NCBI GenBank assembly: GCA_021464245.1 | Contig: JADCRB010000010.1 | Coordinates: 901,001-965,000 of the forward strand | From: Carallia brachiata | Taxonomy: Eukaryota; Streptophyta; Magnoliopsida; Malpighiales; Rhizophoraceae | Direction of reading: 5' to 3' | Length of the DNA: 64,000 nt | Shown: one piece after another, positions 11,829-23,900 of the stretch | Numbering within the stretch: position 1 is the stretch's first letter | Layout: every line of letters starts with the position of its first letter | Program-made: the position numbers and the translations under genes | Notes under the pieces: generated by a model | Told to the model about the DNA's origin: nothing | The model's input: the letters and a program-made list of their open reading frames with translations, nothing else | The model's database searches: none

Positions 11829-12010
11829 TGTTGCAACCGCAGCATCAACAACCATTGACGCAAAGAACTCGTTCTCTCCAGCAACGAGTTTTGATGAAAG
11901 CGTTGTAGCAACACATTTGATGGTAAGCTTTTCTTCTTCTCCAAACGTTTCCCTATGATAATAGCAAATTCTTTAACCTTTTCAATTGCCCATAATATTT
12001 CATTTGTTCA
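11829..12010 (-). pseudogene. CCT7 (TCP-1 eta chaperonin) gene fragment
   Basis: Read on the minus strand, this stretch gives AIEKVKEFA-like residues, then IGKRLEKKKS, a frameshift, and VATTLSSKLVAGENEFFASMVVDA. The block closely follows the equatorial-domain segment of the cytosolic chaperonin subunit CCT7 (KVKELA..., LEEKKSLLAKCA, ATTLSSKLIGGEKEFFASMVVDAV as I recall the family). CCT7 is one of eight subunits of the ATP-driven ring that folds actin and tubulin. Only about 55 residues are present, with a frameshift and a stop soon after the match, so this is an isolated relic. CCT1 shares the SSK..... FFA pattern and is the alternative, but ATTLSSKL and EFFASMVVDA favour CCT7. No further exons were found on either side. 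Confidence 0.7.
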
Positions 12011-13115
12011 AACAGAATAAGGGTCCAAAATAAACAGAATCAACAAAGAAGAGAGATCAATATTTATGGAAGACTAGAATAAGCAAAAAGATTAAACCAA
12101 TACCTAAATAGATGCTTGACAGCTTGAAACAGACCCCAAAAGAAGGAAGTTCTTGAAGCCTACGAATAATCAACACCAAATCAAACAAAAAAAAACCCCA
12201 ACAAATGCATAAAGAAAGCACAATAATTTTGAAGAACAAAAAAAAAATTTGACAAGGAATATGGAGAGAAAGAACAGGAATTAGGTTGGGCTTTGGAACT
12301 TGGTAACGCTATATGATTTGGGGTTGAAAGACCAATTGAAAAGAAAAATTGATTGAAAGAAGAAGAAGGATTTGGGGCTTCGATACTCACCTGGGGCTTC
12401 GATACTCACCTGGGTTGCTTCCGTCTTCTTGTCGCTTGCTTCTCTTTCGTTGCTTCAGTTGTTTTTTTTTTTTTAAGTCTTACATAGCGTTCCGGAAAAC
12501 GACGTCCGCTCTTTTTGAGCGGACGGCGGTTTCCTTAAAGGAAGCGCATTTTGTTCAATGGACTAGAACATGATTTTCCTCTAACAATTTAAAGTCCGGC
12601 ACCCAAACAATGGAGAATGTGAAATCATTTCCTGAAATTCATTATCCCCTCAATGGTTTAGAAATGGGAGGTTTTGCCCAAACTTGGTAAAATTTGATTT
12701 CGTTAAGCTATTGCTAAATTAGTTTGTTAGGTTTCACACATTTAACTTCACTCTTTTTTTTTTTTTCAAGATTTGCTCGACCTCCAGGTGTGTTTTTGCC
12801 TGGTTACCTAATCATGTTCTGCAAATTCAATTGTTTGGATCCGCATTGCAGCATTAAATGTGCTTGTTTTCTTTTTCTCTGCGCCTGTAATGCTCAACAA
12901 ATAGTTTTGGGGATACATTTTTTTATGTATAAAATATTCTAGACGACAAAGTGTTGCCTTCGTGCAAGCACCCTATAACCCTTTATGTGAATTGCGTAGT
13001 TTCATTTGCAAGGAGAACAATTTTAATTACTGTCCTTGAAAGGCGTGCAGCAGGAGTTCACTTTCCGCAACTTACCAGCTTCCTATAGTTACAAGGATTT
13101 GGGGTAAAACACCCC
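12011..13115. other. Intergenic with short duplications and a hairpin
   Basis: No gene is recognised. A perfect 19-bp direct duplication (unit GGGGCTTCGATACTCACCT) occupies 12374-12411. A perfect 8-bp stem hairpin is at 12504-12524, inside an unusually GC-rich patch. Short T tracts are common. Confidence 0.5.
12504..12524. repeat. Perfect GC-rich hairpin
   Basis: GTCCGCTC and GAGCGGAC pair perfectly around a five-T loop. The position lies within a GC-rich island (about 12490-12530) in otherwise AT-rich DNA. No function can be assigned. Confidence 0.7.
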
Positions 13116-13125
13116 TTTTGTGGTA

Positions 13126-13626
13126 GGGATAAATATTTTTAAAGTCCTAAACCTTTAGATTTTTTTACGTTTGAGTCCTAAACCTTTTTTAACATTTCAT
13201 TTGAGTCCTAAATCTTTTAATTTTTTACTATACCAGTCCTTTAAATTACGAAAAGTAGTCAATCTATTAATAAGTGAGTTTAATTTAATAAAAATCATTT
13301 AAAAAAGTTTAAATACATGAGTTAAATATTTTTTTCATCAACAAAATATGCATATTAAATATTTTTTTAATCAACAAATATACGAATTAAATAGGCAACA
13401 TGTATATTTTTTTATAAAAAAGACATTCAATTCATATATTTAATCTTTTTTAAATAATTTTTTGTAAAGTTAAAATTATTTTTTAATAGATTGATCACTT
13501 TTATTAAACAGAAGGACTAATTTGGTAGAAAATCAAAAAGTTTAGGACTCAAATGAAATGTCAAAAAGGTTTAGGACTCAAACGTAAAAAAACCTAAAGG
13601 TTTAGGACTAAAAAAATCCTTATCCC
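13126..13626. mobile_element. Mutator-like MITE with long terminal inverted repeats
   Basis: The 501-bp element starts GGGATAAATATTTTTAAAG and ends with the inverted complement (AAAAAAATCCTTATCCC). The inverted repeats run at least 100 bp and contain repeated GAGTCCTAAACCTTT words. It is flanked by a perfect 10-bp direct repeat TTTTGTGGTA (13116-13125 and 13627-13636), a length typical of Mutator-type 9-10 bp target duplications. It has no coding capacity, so movement would have depended on a transposase in trans. Related ends occur at 37445-37943. Confidence 0.88.
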
Positions 13627-13689
13627 TTTTGTGGTATTTACACAAGTTTGGCAAATAGATTCATATTTTCTTTTACTCCTTTTAACAAC

Positions 13690-14465
13690 TAATCAGTGAT
13701 ATCAGATTCGGTTCGGTCTGATCGGTTGGATTGAAAATTCGGCAACCCAAACATGAGACCAAGCTGAGTCACATAATCAAACTAAAAAGTATATGACTTA
13801 GTCAAAATTCAATCAAATTCGATCAAACCCGACTAAATCCGATAATCTAGTAAAATTAAAACTAGACCGAGTTTTTACCAATTCAAAAAATCACACTTTT
13901 TTTAATTTAAAAATTATTAAATTTTTTTATTCACTTTTTGACACTTATGTCATAATAGTTTGCTACTCATTTCAATTATTAATGAATTAATATCAAGTTG
14001 TTATAGCAAATTTGTCATTTAATTTTTTTTAATACTCCTTAGTCATCAAGATTTGGAAGTTAATTTTAAATTCTCACAAAATACAGGTTGTCTAAATAAA
14101 AATGAGTATATAGAGTTAATACCAGTTGAATAAAAAATACATATTAAAATTTAAGATTAAATTAGAAATGAATATCTCGAATATTATTTAATGAATAAAA
14201 ATAAATATATTAAATTCAAGAATAGTGTATTGTTCTAAACTTTAATATTTTAGAATTAAATTTTTTTTATTTATTATAATTCATGTGATGTGAATATTTT
14301 ATTAAATTAATATTTTTTATTATTATTATTTTTAATTATTTATGCAGTTTGACTTGTGACTCAACGGTTGAATTAGTGACCCGATGACCCTACTTATTAG
14401 TCAGCTTATTGGCTAGACTGAATGTGATAACTAAGCAACTAACTCGACAACCTACTGCCAAGTTC
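13690..14465. mobile_element. Probable decayed inverted-repeat element (GGTTCGGT-type)
   Basis: The left side has ATTCGGTTCGGTCTGATCGG and GAGACCAAGCTGAGTCAC; the right side has GTGACTCAACGGTTGAATTAG and TTAGTCAGCTTATTGGC, roughly in inverted orientation, around an AT-rich core. The pattern fits hAT-like MITEs whose ends carry ..CGGTT..ACCG.. words. Exact ends and target duplication are not resolved. A 19-A run follows at about 14467-14485. Confidence 0.35.
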
Positions 14466-14691
14466 AAAAAAAAAAAAAAAAAAAACAGGGAGAACAATAT
14501 TAAGTCATGTGGAGTCCTTAGTTTCCAGTTTTAGCTACTACAGTTATGCTTATTTATCTTTGAGAAAATTCATGCAATTTTAATTGCCAAGTGGTTTTAA
14601 CTTTCTTTTAAGCTAGTTGTGGGTTTCTCTCCCCCTTTGATTTTCTGTTTTCATGTATAATGTTGTTTGACAGACTTTTAACGCTTGCAGG

Positions 14692-16250
14692 AAGATCCAA
14701 CAACAAGGCGATAGCTGCAGCAGCTGCATCACAATGTGGGTGTGAATCAGGTTCCAGCACTTCAGCCTGGCAGTTTCAAGTCTGTGCTTTGTGACAATAG
14801 CATGCTTTGTGAACCTTTAATAGCCTCAAAGTTACCTAAAATTGGTACCCACGAGTCTAGAAACGAGCTTGGAACTCTCTATAAGGCAAGCCTTTGAGGA
14901 GTTGGAACCTCAATTGAGACCCCCATTTCTACTGTCTATCCCAAACAAGAGTACTCCCAGCTTAATCATGCCTTGCTTTATGGGTTTTAATTGAACCCCA
15001 TTTGGCCAAAACTCATATAAGCAGCTACATGGCACTGTGACTGGTGGCTTTGAGTTTTTTGTTGGCTTAATTGTCAGAACTGTTGATTAATTTTATATGT
15101 TAAGCTTGTTGATCCGGTGAGGGTTCAATTAATTTGGATTATGAAAGTAATGGTGGATATTTTAGGCATGGGTTTTGATCAATTGTTGGTGCCTTTGTTG
15201 AGGCAAATTGTTGGTGGGGATTTTAGTGATGGTAATTTGTTGTTGTGTTTTGAGTTGGTAGGTCTTTTTTTTTAGCAAATTGGAATATTTGATAGAGGAA
15301 GGGCCTTTAGTTTTGACCAGTGTATGTGTATCTTTGATTATTGGCCGATCATTGTAGGGTATATAGTAATCCAAAACTTAAGTTATTCAAACAACTAGAG
15401 ATTGAGTTTTGCGTCAATATGATGAGGGAGAACTTTAGTTTGAAGATTAGGAAGGACCTCACAAGATTACTACAAGATTTGTTTCATGTCCCTGACTTAC
15501 CAGCTATGTGGAAGGATTTGGTGTTGAACCAAACGAATTTAAGGTGGCAGGATTTTCGGGCATATTGTACTGCACTAGGACTTCTAGTTGGTATTTTTCT
15601 CTTCGGATCACTCGAGAAAAGGAAACCCGATTGAGGTTTTTCTCAACCATGTCAAGTTTGGGGATCAATAGCGTTACTAAACGTGGTTTGCCAAGAAATT
15701 TCTTTTGGGAACAGAAAGAGAGACTCTTGTAATTGATATTATTTGATTTATATGCTGTGCACAACACCCTTCTAATGAAATTATCCATTCTAAAATCATA
15801 CCAAGATGGGCCATTACAGGTTGGTTAATATCAAGCTGTGAAAAAAGTTATATCATAATTAGTGTCAAACTGACCTTATTTTATGAGTGGCTTTTCTTTA
15901 ATAAAATAGTTGATAATATAATGAGCATTGAGTCAGCAATGCTCTTGGTGTGCTGCTCAATGGCCGAATACATTGGCATGATTCACTCTCTTCTTAACTT
16001 TCTATTGTTTCTTATGGACAATTATGATGTAGATGGCAAGGACAATATTATAAAAAGTATTTCTTTAGCTTTTGGTGCTCTGCCCGCTCCACTCTTACCT
16101 GCCTTTCCCAATAAGCTATTTGTATTACTTTCTTTTGTTGACTGCCATTACTAGTACCTCTAATGTCCTCATTAGGAAAATTAATAAATCCTAATGTCCC
16201 AAAAGAGCAACGATCTTTGAAATTGCTATCAAAGTGCTTTCAGGACGTTA
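14692..16250 (+). pseudogene. Integrator complex subunit 3 (INTS3-like) pseudogene segment
   Basis: This long, broken reading frame resembles plant INTS3, a subunit of the Integrator RNA 3'-processing complex. Recognisable pieces in order: DPVRVQLIWIMKVMVDILGMGFDQ (about 15112-15180), LLRQIVGGDFSDGN, RVYSNPKLK...LEIEFCVNMMRENFSL (about 15355-15440), RKDLTRLLQDLFHVPDLPAMWKDLVLNQ (about 15450-15530), a frame shift into TRTSSWYFSLRITREKETRLRFF (about 15570-15640), SYQDGPLQ..., and MSIESAMLLVCCSM...MIHSLLNFLLFLMDNYDVDGKDN (about 15921-16050). Several stops and frameshifts separate them. The segment begins just after a TTGCAG acceptor-like site preceded by intron-like T-rich DNA, which suggests a genomic rather than cDNA copy. 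Similarity may continue weakly to about 16440. Family assignment is from memory of conserved blocks. Confidence 0.75.
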
Positions 16251-16449
16251 CCATACAAAAAATAGAGTTTGAGTACAAAGGGCATTTGTTTGTATTGTCG
16301 AGGAACTCCTATTGCTATTCAGATTGAAAAAGAAGGTTGTAAGGGGTTTGGAAAAAGTTTCAAGATTTGTTGTTTGTTGATGGACTGCAGCTGATGAAAA
16401 AAATAGTAGCTGTAAGCTACATTTTGTATATAATGACAACTAATGCACT

Positions 16450-19202
16450 ACCACATCACTTCATTAAAATTTGAGAGACACAGAAAATAAACAGAATCAG
16501 AGATATAATTGCTATTTTTGTCTCCTTTATTTCAAGGGAGACAATTTTGCCCCGCTATAATACAGGGTCGTGTCTCCCACCCCGTCTATTTTTTGGGTCT
16601 CTCTAGTGGCGCCCTAATAATAATATACTAATGACATAAATAAATATTTTAAATAGACATTTTAATATTTAAAAACAACAAGCAAATTTTAATCTAATCA
16701 AGCATTATAATATTATTTGATTGATCGGTAACAGTAATAAGTAACAATAGTGAATAATCAATAACAACAACTAGTAATAGATTGGCCAAATGATTTAATT
16801 ATTTGTAGGTTTTTTTTTTTTTGTCAAATTTGACTCCGCATATTTAGATTTGCATGATGTAGAGTGTAACGCTTGCAGGATAAGGTATTTAATTATGGGG
16901 AAATATTTATGGACAAAGGGGAATATAGGCTAATGTGGCTGGTGGGTTCCATTTGTTGGGTTTTTTTTTTTAATTTGATTTTTTTTTTTGGCACAAAGTA
17001 TATGTTTTTGCAGTGAGATAATGTAATTTGCAACAAACATGATTATATTTTATAACGAATTCGTAAAAAGTGAATTTTAGTATTATTACAATTTCTAAGT
17101 ATAGTGGTTGCATATTGCACCATCATCACTAAAACTAACTGTTTTTAATGAAAATTTTTAATACTTTTATATTCAACCTATGTCCAAACTCTTATTACGT
17201 TCACCTAACGAAAACCCTTTAATTATTGGAAGGTTTTCTCTTTCTATCTATTATGATCATTATATTGTTCAATCTTGTTGGACCCTACCTAAGCTCCTAT
17301 GAAGTCTGGTAGCCCATAATTTTCGTTCGTTAGTATGCTTCCTACATATTAAGCAGGGATGGGGCTTTTCTGTTTCGTGGCTTTTGCCCATTGTGTGATT
17401 AATGTTTTTCAGTGAATGTGACATCAATGGATTGCAGCTAAAAGGTCACGGTCCGCAACGACAAATTGTCTACGCACATCAGCGTAGGTAGGTAGAAAAT
17501 TTAGTTTCAAACGGAATTAGACTTTTTGATGGGTAAAATTGGTAAAAATTTGTTTGTTCCAAAAGAGGAGAGAAAGGAACTTGTGTGGCGTAGTAAAATT
17601 GGTAAGAAAACAAATCAAACAGCTTAGGGCAGGCAGGTTGGTTGAGAGATAGCCAAACGGTAATAGACTCTTTTTGTTTTTCTTTTTTTTTTTTTGCGCA
17701 TGAAATAGACCTAAAATTAGTTGGTTCTGTTCAAGCTCAAACTGGTTGGAAATGGCGGACTCACTGATCCCAGAAGCAGAAGCAGAGGGATAGCCAAATA
17801 CGCCTCCCCATGGGACAATCACCTCATCTGCCTTGTCAAAATTGAACAGTGACATTTACTTTTGATGCGAATCCTGGCCGCCAATAAGCCAATCTCGCAA
17901 TTTGTCTTCTTTTTTTTTTTTTTTTTTTCAATGCTTAAGTAAGAAAAACAGAGCAAACTAATGCAAACTACCTTGTATTCTTCTGTCATGCTCAAGTGTT
18001 CAATTTTCTTCCGTTGTTGTATTTTCCCAGGAAAACAAAAGATTTTGTGCGTTCAGGTTGGAGTCTGGTCCGTGTAATTGACAAAATTTCGCAGCCAAAA
18101 CACGTTGACTTGTCATTTGCAGAACCCAGCGTGGAGAACCAGCTGGCTGAAAACCCCTGATGACCACACATAGTATAATGCCGCCTCATTTCAACTCCAG
18201 CCTTCAGTTGAATACGTGAAAATTTTTCACTGGTAATATGGTGAAATTTTTTAAAGTGCTTCTCGTGAAAAAGGGGAAAAAACACCAGAAAGAAAGAAAA
18301 AAAATCTTGATAGAGCCTGAAAACAAATGGCTAACTGCAGCAACCAGTTTGCTGCTGAGTGATAGGTTGGCCAGGGGGTTAGCCTCATAAGAATACTCTT
18401 TTTTTTTTTTATTAAAAAATTTATTAAACCATAAATTATATAAACAATTAATTTTTTTTTTTTTTTTATTAAAAAACCAAAGAACAATAGGATGACAAAA
18501 AGAGATTTTTTTTTTTCATCATTTTATTGCATTAACTTTTATTCTTATTAATGTTTTACAATTCAAACACACTATAAATATTTTCTTCTAAATAATTAAA
18601 TTTAAATTATTAATTTTTTAATAAATTAATCACTCATTTTTTCTCAATTAAAAAAAAATATGTATCACAATTTTCAGTCCCCTCCTGCGGTCTTTTCCTT
18701 CCCATACATCTTCCTACTAGTCCCATCGCAGTCCTCTCTAGGCTCCACCATCATCAATATCCCATTCCATCCCATCTTCACATGTGAACTTCTGGTATTC
18801 CTTTTCTGCCATGAAATGCTAGCTAGCTCATAACTATAGACTTTTTTTATGTAATGCTCAGTTTGAACCGTCCACTCTCTCCCTCACTCGAATGCAAAGG
18901 ACAAGTACGATAAAAACAAGATTCAGTCATCTTTCGCTGGCGTCGCTGGTACTCCGTGCACGCCAGCGATTGAACGAAGTGCTCCCCACTTTCTTTCCAT
19001 TCATATTTTACATTGATTAATAGAATGGATTAGTTGTACCTTGCAAAGAAATTGCAAGTACCATTCGAAATGATGTACTTGTAAACAAAACTTCAAAATT
19101 AGATTGAGATTTGGATTGGATTGGACAACTTAACAATCACAGGGAGTGGGGTATGCACAAGAAGGACGAACTCAAAAGGAAAAGATGACAAAAAAAGAAA
19201 AA
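16450..19202. other. Intergenic, no gene recognised
   Basis: AT-rich with many T tracts (for example near 16810, 17683, 17910, 18400 and 18450). A minus-strand open frame at 17517-17855 starts plausibly (SLFNFDKADEVIVPWGG) and is rich in Ser/Ala before a lysine run, but I recognise no family and no partner exon. A minus-strand frame at 17992-18285 is likewise unrecognised. Neither is called as a gene. Confidence 0.45.
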
Positions 19203-19302
19203 CTAAAAGCATTTAGAAATCAAAACTACAAAAGCATGAAAGAGGCCTTTGATCTTGACAATACAAAAGAAGATTGTGATTTGTGAAGAAAGGTGGGTCA
19301 CA

Positions 19303-20669
19303 TCACAAGGGCCTAGATCTCTTGAACCCGGTAGACGTAGACGGAGGACTGATTTGTGGAACAGCAAAGACATCATCCGTCCAACATCTGCTGGCTCTAG
19401 TGCTTGCTGCGGCCTCCTTTGTCTCCTTGAAGCCGGCGTTCTGGAAACCCATCTGTGGATAAAGCTGAGGCAGGGGAAATAGAGGAGTTGGGGCTTGGGG
19501 GACCCAAATGCCCATGTTTTCTGCTGATGAGAAAGACACCATAATATTGCTCTCCATATCAGCATCCACAGACAGCATCGCGCAATCATCAGGCTAGAAC
19601 GAAAGATTAAAAATTCAAAGACCCAGAGTAGTGAGGGTACTTACTGGTCAAACAAAAAGTGCCTTTTTTTTTTAAAACAATAGAAAGGCATGATTTTGAT
19701 TTGATGATCAGGGACTGGGAGTTTGGTCGAAAAATCAGGGACTGGGAGTGATAACATTTAGACGATACCAATAAATACAAATATGAGGAGAAAATCGGAG
19801 ATAAGAGAACCAAAATGCAAACCTTAGAGAACCCAAAAGGAACAGAAGAAGAGGAATCAAAAAGGTCTTCCACGTGCCAACCTGGCAGCATCTCTGTCAA
19901 GTACTCTGATATACTGCTTGTTGAACCGACCGCTTCACACAGTAGCCGATTATTATTATTATTATTATTATTAATTCCACCACCCTCGTTGTTCACTTTC
20001 GTGTTTGAAGAAGCCAAGTTGTTGAAAATTGAAGTCGGACTATTAGATTTTGGTGGTGGGGTGACCGTCGCAGCAGGTTGTTCCTTGACCGAAGGATGCT
20101 GTTGCTGTTGCTGTTGCTGCTGAGCCTTGGGATCAGGAACCAGATCACCGCAGTTGTCGGAGGAGGAAACATAGAGGGAAGAGGTAGCAGATAGCTTAAC
20201 TCCTGTAAGAAGAAATCTATTGTGCTTCTTCGTATGCTCGTTGGCGGTGTGAATCGGAACGTCGCAGTCTCTGCAAAGAATTGCTCTATCTTGTTGACAG
20301 AACAAGAAAGCTCGTTTCTCCTACCAACCAAACCCAACCCAAAAAAAACAAAAAACAACAAAAAAAATAAAACATGAATTTCCTTTACAAAAAATGGGAA
20401 AAAAATAGAAACATTCAAAATTCAAATTAATTGATTAAATAATTAAGGAAGAAGGAAGCAAACAGGGGAAACACCTGGCAAACATCGCACAGAGGGAAAT
20501 TCTTGGAGGCGGAGGAAGGGTGGAGGAAAGAGAAGCGGTGGTGCTTGGAGGCGAGCTTGTTGGCGCGGTGGACGCGCTGGTCGCAGGCGTCGCATAGGGC
20601 AGCCTCGTCAGCGGTGCAGAACACCGCCGCCTCTTGTTTGCTGCACACGTCGCACTGGATCTTCATCAT
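19303..20669 (-). CDS. Double B-box zinc finger protein, BBX20/BBX21 type (three exons)
   Basis: Exons are 20475-20669, 19823-20320 and 19303-19593 (minus strand, both introns phase 0, all junctions GT..AG), giving about 327 residues. The start has two adjacent ATGs; family members begin MKI, so the second Met may be used. B-box 1 (about residues 6-44) has ligands C6, C9, C18, D21, C26, C29, H34 and H43. B-box 2 (about 61-98) starts with C61, C64 at the exon 1 end and continues C73, D76, C81, C84, H89, H98. TGVKLSATSS follows, as in BBX21/STH2. Then come a Gln8 run (132-139), an Asn8 run (182-189), the conserved STSSISEYL..MLPGWHVEDL segment (about 198-218) and a C-terminal VPQISPP (309-315), the VP motif that binds COP1 in this family, then KRSRPL. 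These proteins lack a CCT domain and act as nuclear light-signalling cofactors with HY5. There are no disruptions. The usual terminal aromatic residue after RPL is absent. Confidence 0.93.
19594..19822 (-). other. BBX gene intron 2
   Basis: The donor is AAG|GTTTGC at 19823/19822 and the acceptor TTCTAG|CCT at 19594/19593. It is 229 bp and splits the FGFSK block from the variable C-terminal part. Confidence 0.88.
20321..20474 (-). other. BBX gene intron 1
   Basis: The donor is CAG|GTGTTT at the 20475/20474 boundary and the acceptor TTGGTAG|GAG at 20321/20320. The 154-bp intron interrupts B-box 2 immediately after its first CxxC, as is usual for this subfamily. Confidence 0.9.
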
Positions 20670-20960
20670 CTACAAGCTTTGATCTTCCTCTGAATTTTGG
20701 TGCTGAAGAGAGAGGGAATAATTTAAGTTATGGGGGCTGACGGAAGGTAAGGAGAAGAAGATGCGCTAAAACTTGAAAGAGAAGGGTGAGAGATAATATA
20801 TAATAAATATATATATCATTGTATTTTTGGATTAGATGAAATCATGGAATCAAGAAAGAGGTCGAGAGAGAGGAGGATGAGGTATTTAAGATTAAGATGA
20901 TTTGATTGCTTACCCTTTCAGCGTTGTTTAATGTTAAGCAAGATATATGGCCATATGTGA
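20670..20960 (-). promoter_or_regulatory. 5' leader and core promoter of the BBX gene
   Basis: On the minus strand a TATATATA run (complement of 20807-20816) lies about 140 bp before the ATG. It is followed by a CT-rich leader (CTCTCACCCTTCTCTTTC and TCTTCTTCTCC), typical of plant 5' UTRs. I found no clean CACGTG G-box between the TATA run and the ATG. The transcription start is inferred only. Confidence 0.45.
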
Positions 20961-23900
20961 ATACAAATAAATAATTATGTTAAAAAAAAAAAAAAGCTTA
21001 TCACATTTGGTAGTTTTTTTTTTATAAATTTAATTAATTAATTTAATAATTTATATTATTATGTCGTTCTTTCATATTTATTTTGGAGTATTTTTGTGAA
21101 ATTTTAAAATTTTTTATTCTTATAAACAATTGTCATCATAGAAAAAAAAATAGCATGAGAGAAAGACAGAAGAGAGAAGAGAAAGGAAAAAGGAAAGAGA
21201 CGAGACAACAGACGTTAAGAGAAATGGTGGAAAAGAAAAGAGAAGGAGAGAGAGAGAGTAAGTGGCTGACCGGCGATAGCGGCTGCCACCGCCACTGGTC
21301 AAAGGGTTGGTAGTGCTTCCGAGGGTTGCAATGGTGGTTAGAAAGAGGAGAAATTTAGAGAGAGAGGGGCTAAGTGCGTCGAGAAGTAGAAAAAGAGATT
21401 CTCAATCAAACGTATTATGTAACATTCACTAATTACATAAATCGGTTTCATTAAACGAGTTTTGAAGTGGATATATCAAAAAATTCGAAAGTATGTTTTC
21501 TTGCGGATTAGAACGAGCTAGGGTTGAGATTAGTTTAGATCCTGTATCAAGACCTCCAATCAAAGTAACAGCTGAAAGAAAATCTGAATTCACCAAGACC
21601 CAGCAAAAATTATAAAGATCAGCATAAGTGTGTTTCTTTAGAGCGAACGACTTGACAATCTTAAACTAATCTGAAAACCAACTAATTAACAACCACTCAA
21701 TCGTCTCTGATCAAACCACCCGCATTCGAGCCCCTTGCGCCTTGGATGCTACATACATATTACACTCATTGACGTTTCAGTTTGCCCCAATTAATTGGCG
21801 GATTATTATCATGGGTGCGGGTTGTGCACCATATAGTGCAACCATACAATTTCATCATACTCAGCATAAAAATATAACTAATCATCAATAATTTTATTGA
21901 CAAAATATAAAGTAATAATTACAAAATTAAAATTTAAAATTAAATAGATATTACTTTAAAAATAAAAGTGTAGATCTCACACGCAATACACTAAAAAACT
22001 TTCTTCAAAAATAAATTTTTTTCTTAAAAAAGTTAATGCAGTTTCATTAGTTGTTTTATTGTCTAATATATTCAAATTATATGATCAATTTGTACGTCGC
22101 ACAAACTTTTCCGTATTCGAATATTATAACAATTTTTTTTTTTGACAAAGGATTTGAAAAATAATATTTGGATATATGCTTTGGAACTATCTGACTTATG
22201 CCATGCACATAGCAACAAGACTATCCATTTTGTTTTAGAAAAAGAGTTAAGTATTTCGGTGAATTTGTCTCTATTTTTATTCTAAGTGAAATTAAAATTA
22301 ATATTTTTAAAATATAAAAATAATATTAATTATTTAAAAAATATTAATTTTTTTAAAAATATCAATTATAATTTTAACTGAAACAAAATTTAAACAAATT
22401 TACTCAGAACATATATATTGCTCTCTATTTTAAGGTAAAGACATCGCTATGCCCATAAATTTGCCTGGGCGACATTATCATCTCGTTACTCTCGGGCTCT
22501 ACATAATACAATAAAATAAAGAAAAAGGCTTACTTATTTTATTTAGATAATTTTAAAATAATTAAAAGTGATATAAATTATTAAATAATTAAATTTAAAA
22601 AATTGTCAGATATTATTAAATAAAATTATATAATTACTTATTTTTATATATGTGAAACTATTTAATGTTACTTTAAAATAAAATAGAATAAAAATGTAGA
22701 TTTTCATAAATTTCTACTAAAATTGTCTAGTATGGTACAAGAAGCCTAAAAAAATTTATAACAAGAATGATAAATATATGTGTAATAAGATTTTGTACTT
22801 GTATTTTAGCCATGCCTCATATAGAGTTAGAGTTCAGATAGTATCGGAAAAATGAGGTATGTTCACGAACCCATATTTTCCACTAACAAAGTGGCGTTAC
22901 CCTGTGTAAGTGCTGCAAGCGCTGCGGGTAATGTCTTTCATAAGCAAGTCGAATTATTTAAAATAGTAATTTAGTATAATTTAATATATTTTTAAATATT
23001 AATTTGAATTCGAGTTTTCATAATTATGCATAAAAATAAGGTTCTCTTTTAAGTGTTAGTTTCATTATATACACGCAATTTAGTTTTAAACTTATTAACA
23101 TTATAATCAGTTGAAGTATGTCTATTTAGGTCTAACAGTATTTTAGTTATGAATTCACTCTATAAAATGGTTAAATAAAAATAATAATAAATGACTTCTG
23201 TCTTAACTCAAAAGTGATAATTGAAATATCATGATACAATTTTTTTTAAAAAAAAGAAAAAAAAAGCGCGCCGAACTTCAGTGTGGCTTCTCAGCCTTGG
23301 CTGCATCATGCATCCACAGAGGAAACTCCCAGAATTTATAATTCTGACGAGATTCAGTTTTGAAAAATACAGATTGTGGACCAGATCGACCCGGAGTGAG
23401 GTTGATTTTGGAACTTTAGCGCCATTATCTGTTCTCTTCTCCATCTTTATCCAAACAGCTCTTCAAACTTGTCTAACTTTGTTAATCACTAAAAAAAAAA
23501 CATTATCTTTCTTTATTTGCTATTGCTCTGATGTGGGTAAAGCAAAAGGAGAGATCCCTTTTGCTTGTTGTAAAATTTAGAAGAGCTTATCAACCAAAGA
23601 GAAAAAAAATTTAAAAGGTTCACTATGCAAATTAATTTTTGTTAATAATAAAATAATCACGTTATTTATCAAATAGTATCCAACAATTTATTTTTTTTAA
23701 ATTTCAGTTATTTAACAGTTAATAACTTTATTTTTATTTTGTTATTACTTAAATGTTTAATTAGTATTTTTTAATTTAAAATTCTCGTCATCTTACGCAG
23801 CGTATGGATAAATTAATAAAGTAACCAAAACATACAATTTATTTTGATTTTTTTCTGTTAATTTGACACAATAATTTATGTGAATTATATATGTTACTCA

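Noticed and set aside
15162..15374. Minus-strand frame opposite the INTS3 segment
   Set aside because: It is an antisense shadow; the plus strand gives the family match.
19815..20123. 102-codon plus-strand frame with a Cys run
   Set aside because: It is the antisense of the polyGln/polyAsn region of the BBX gene.
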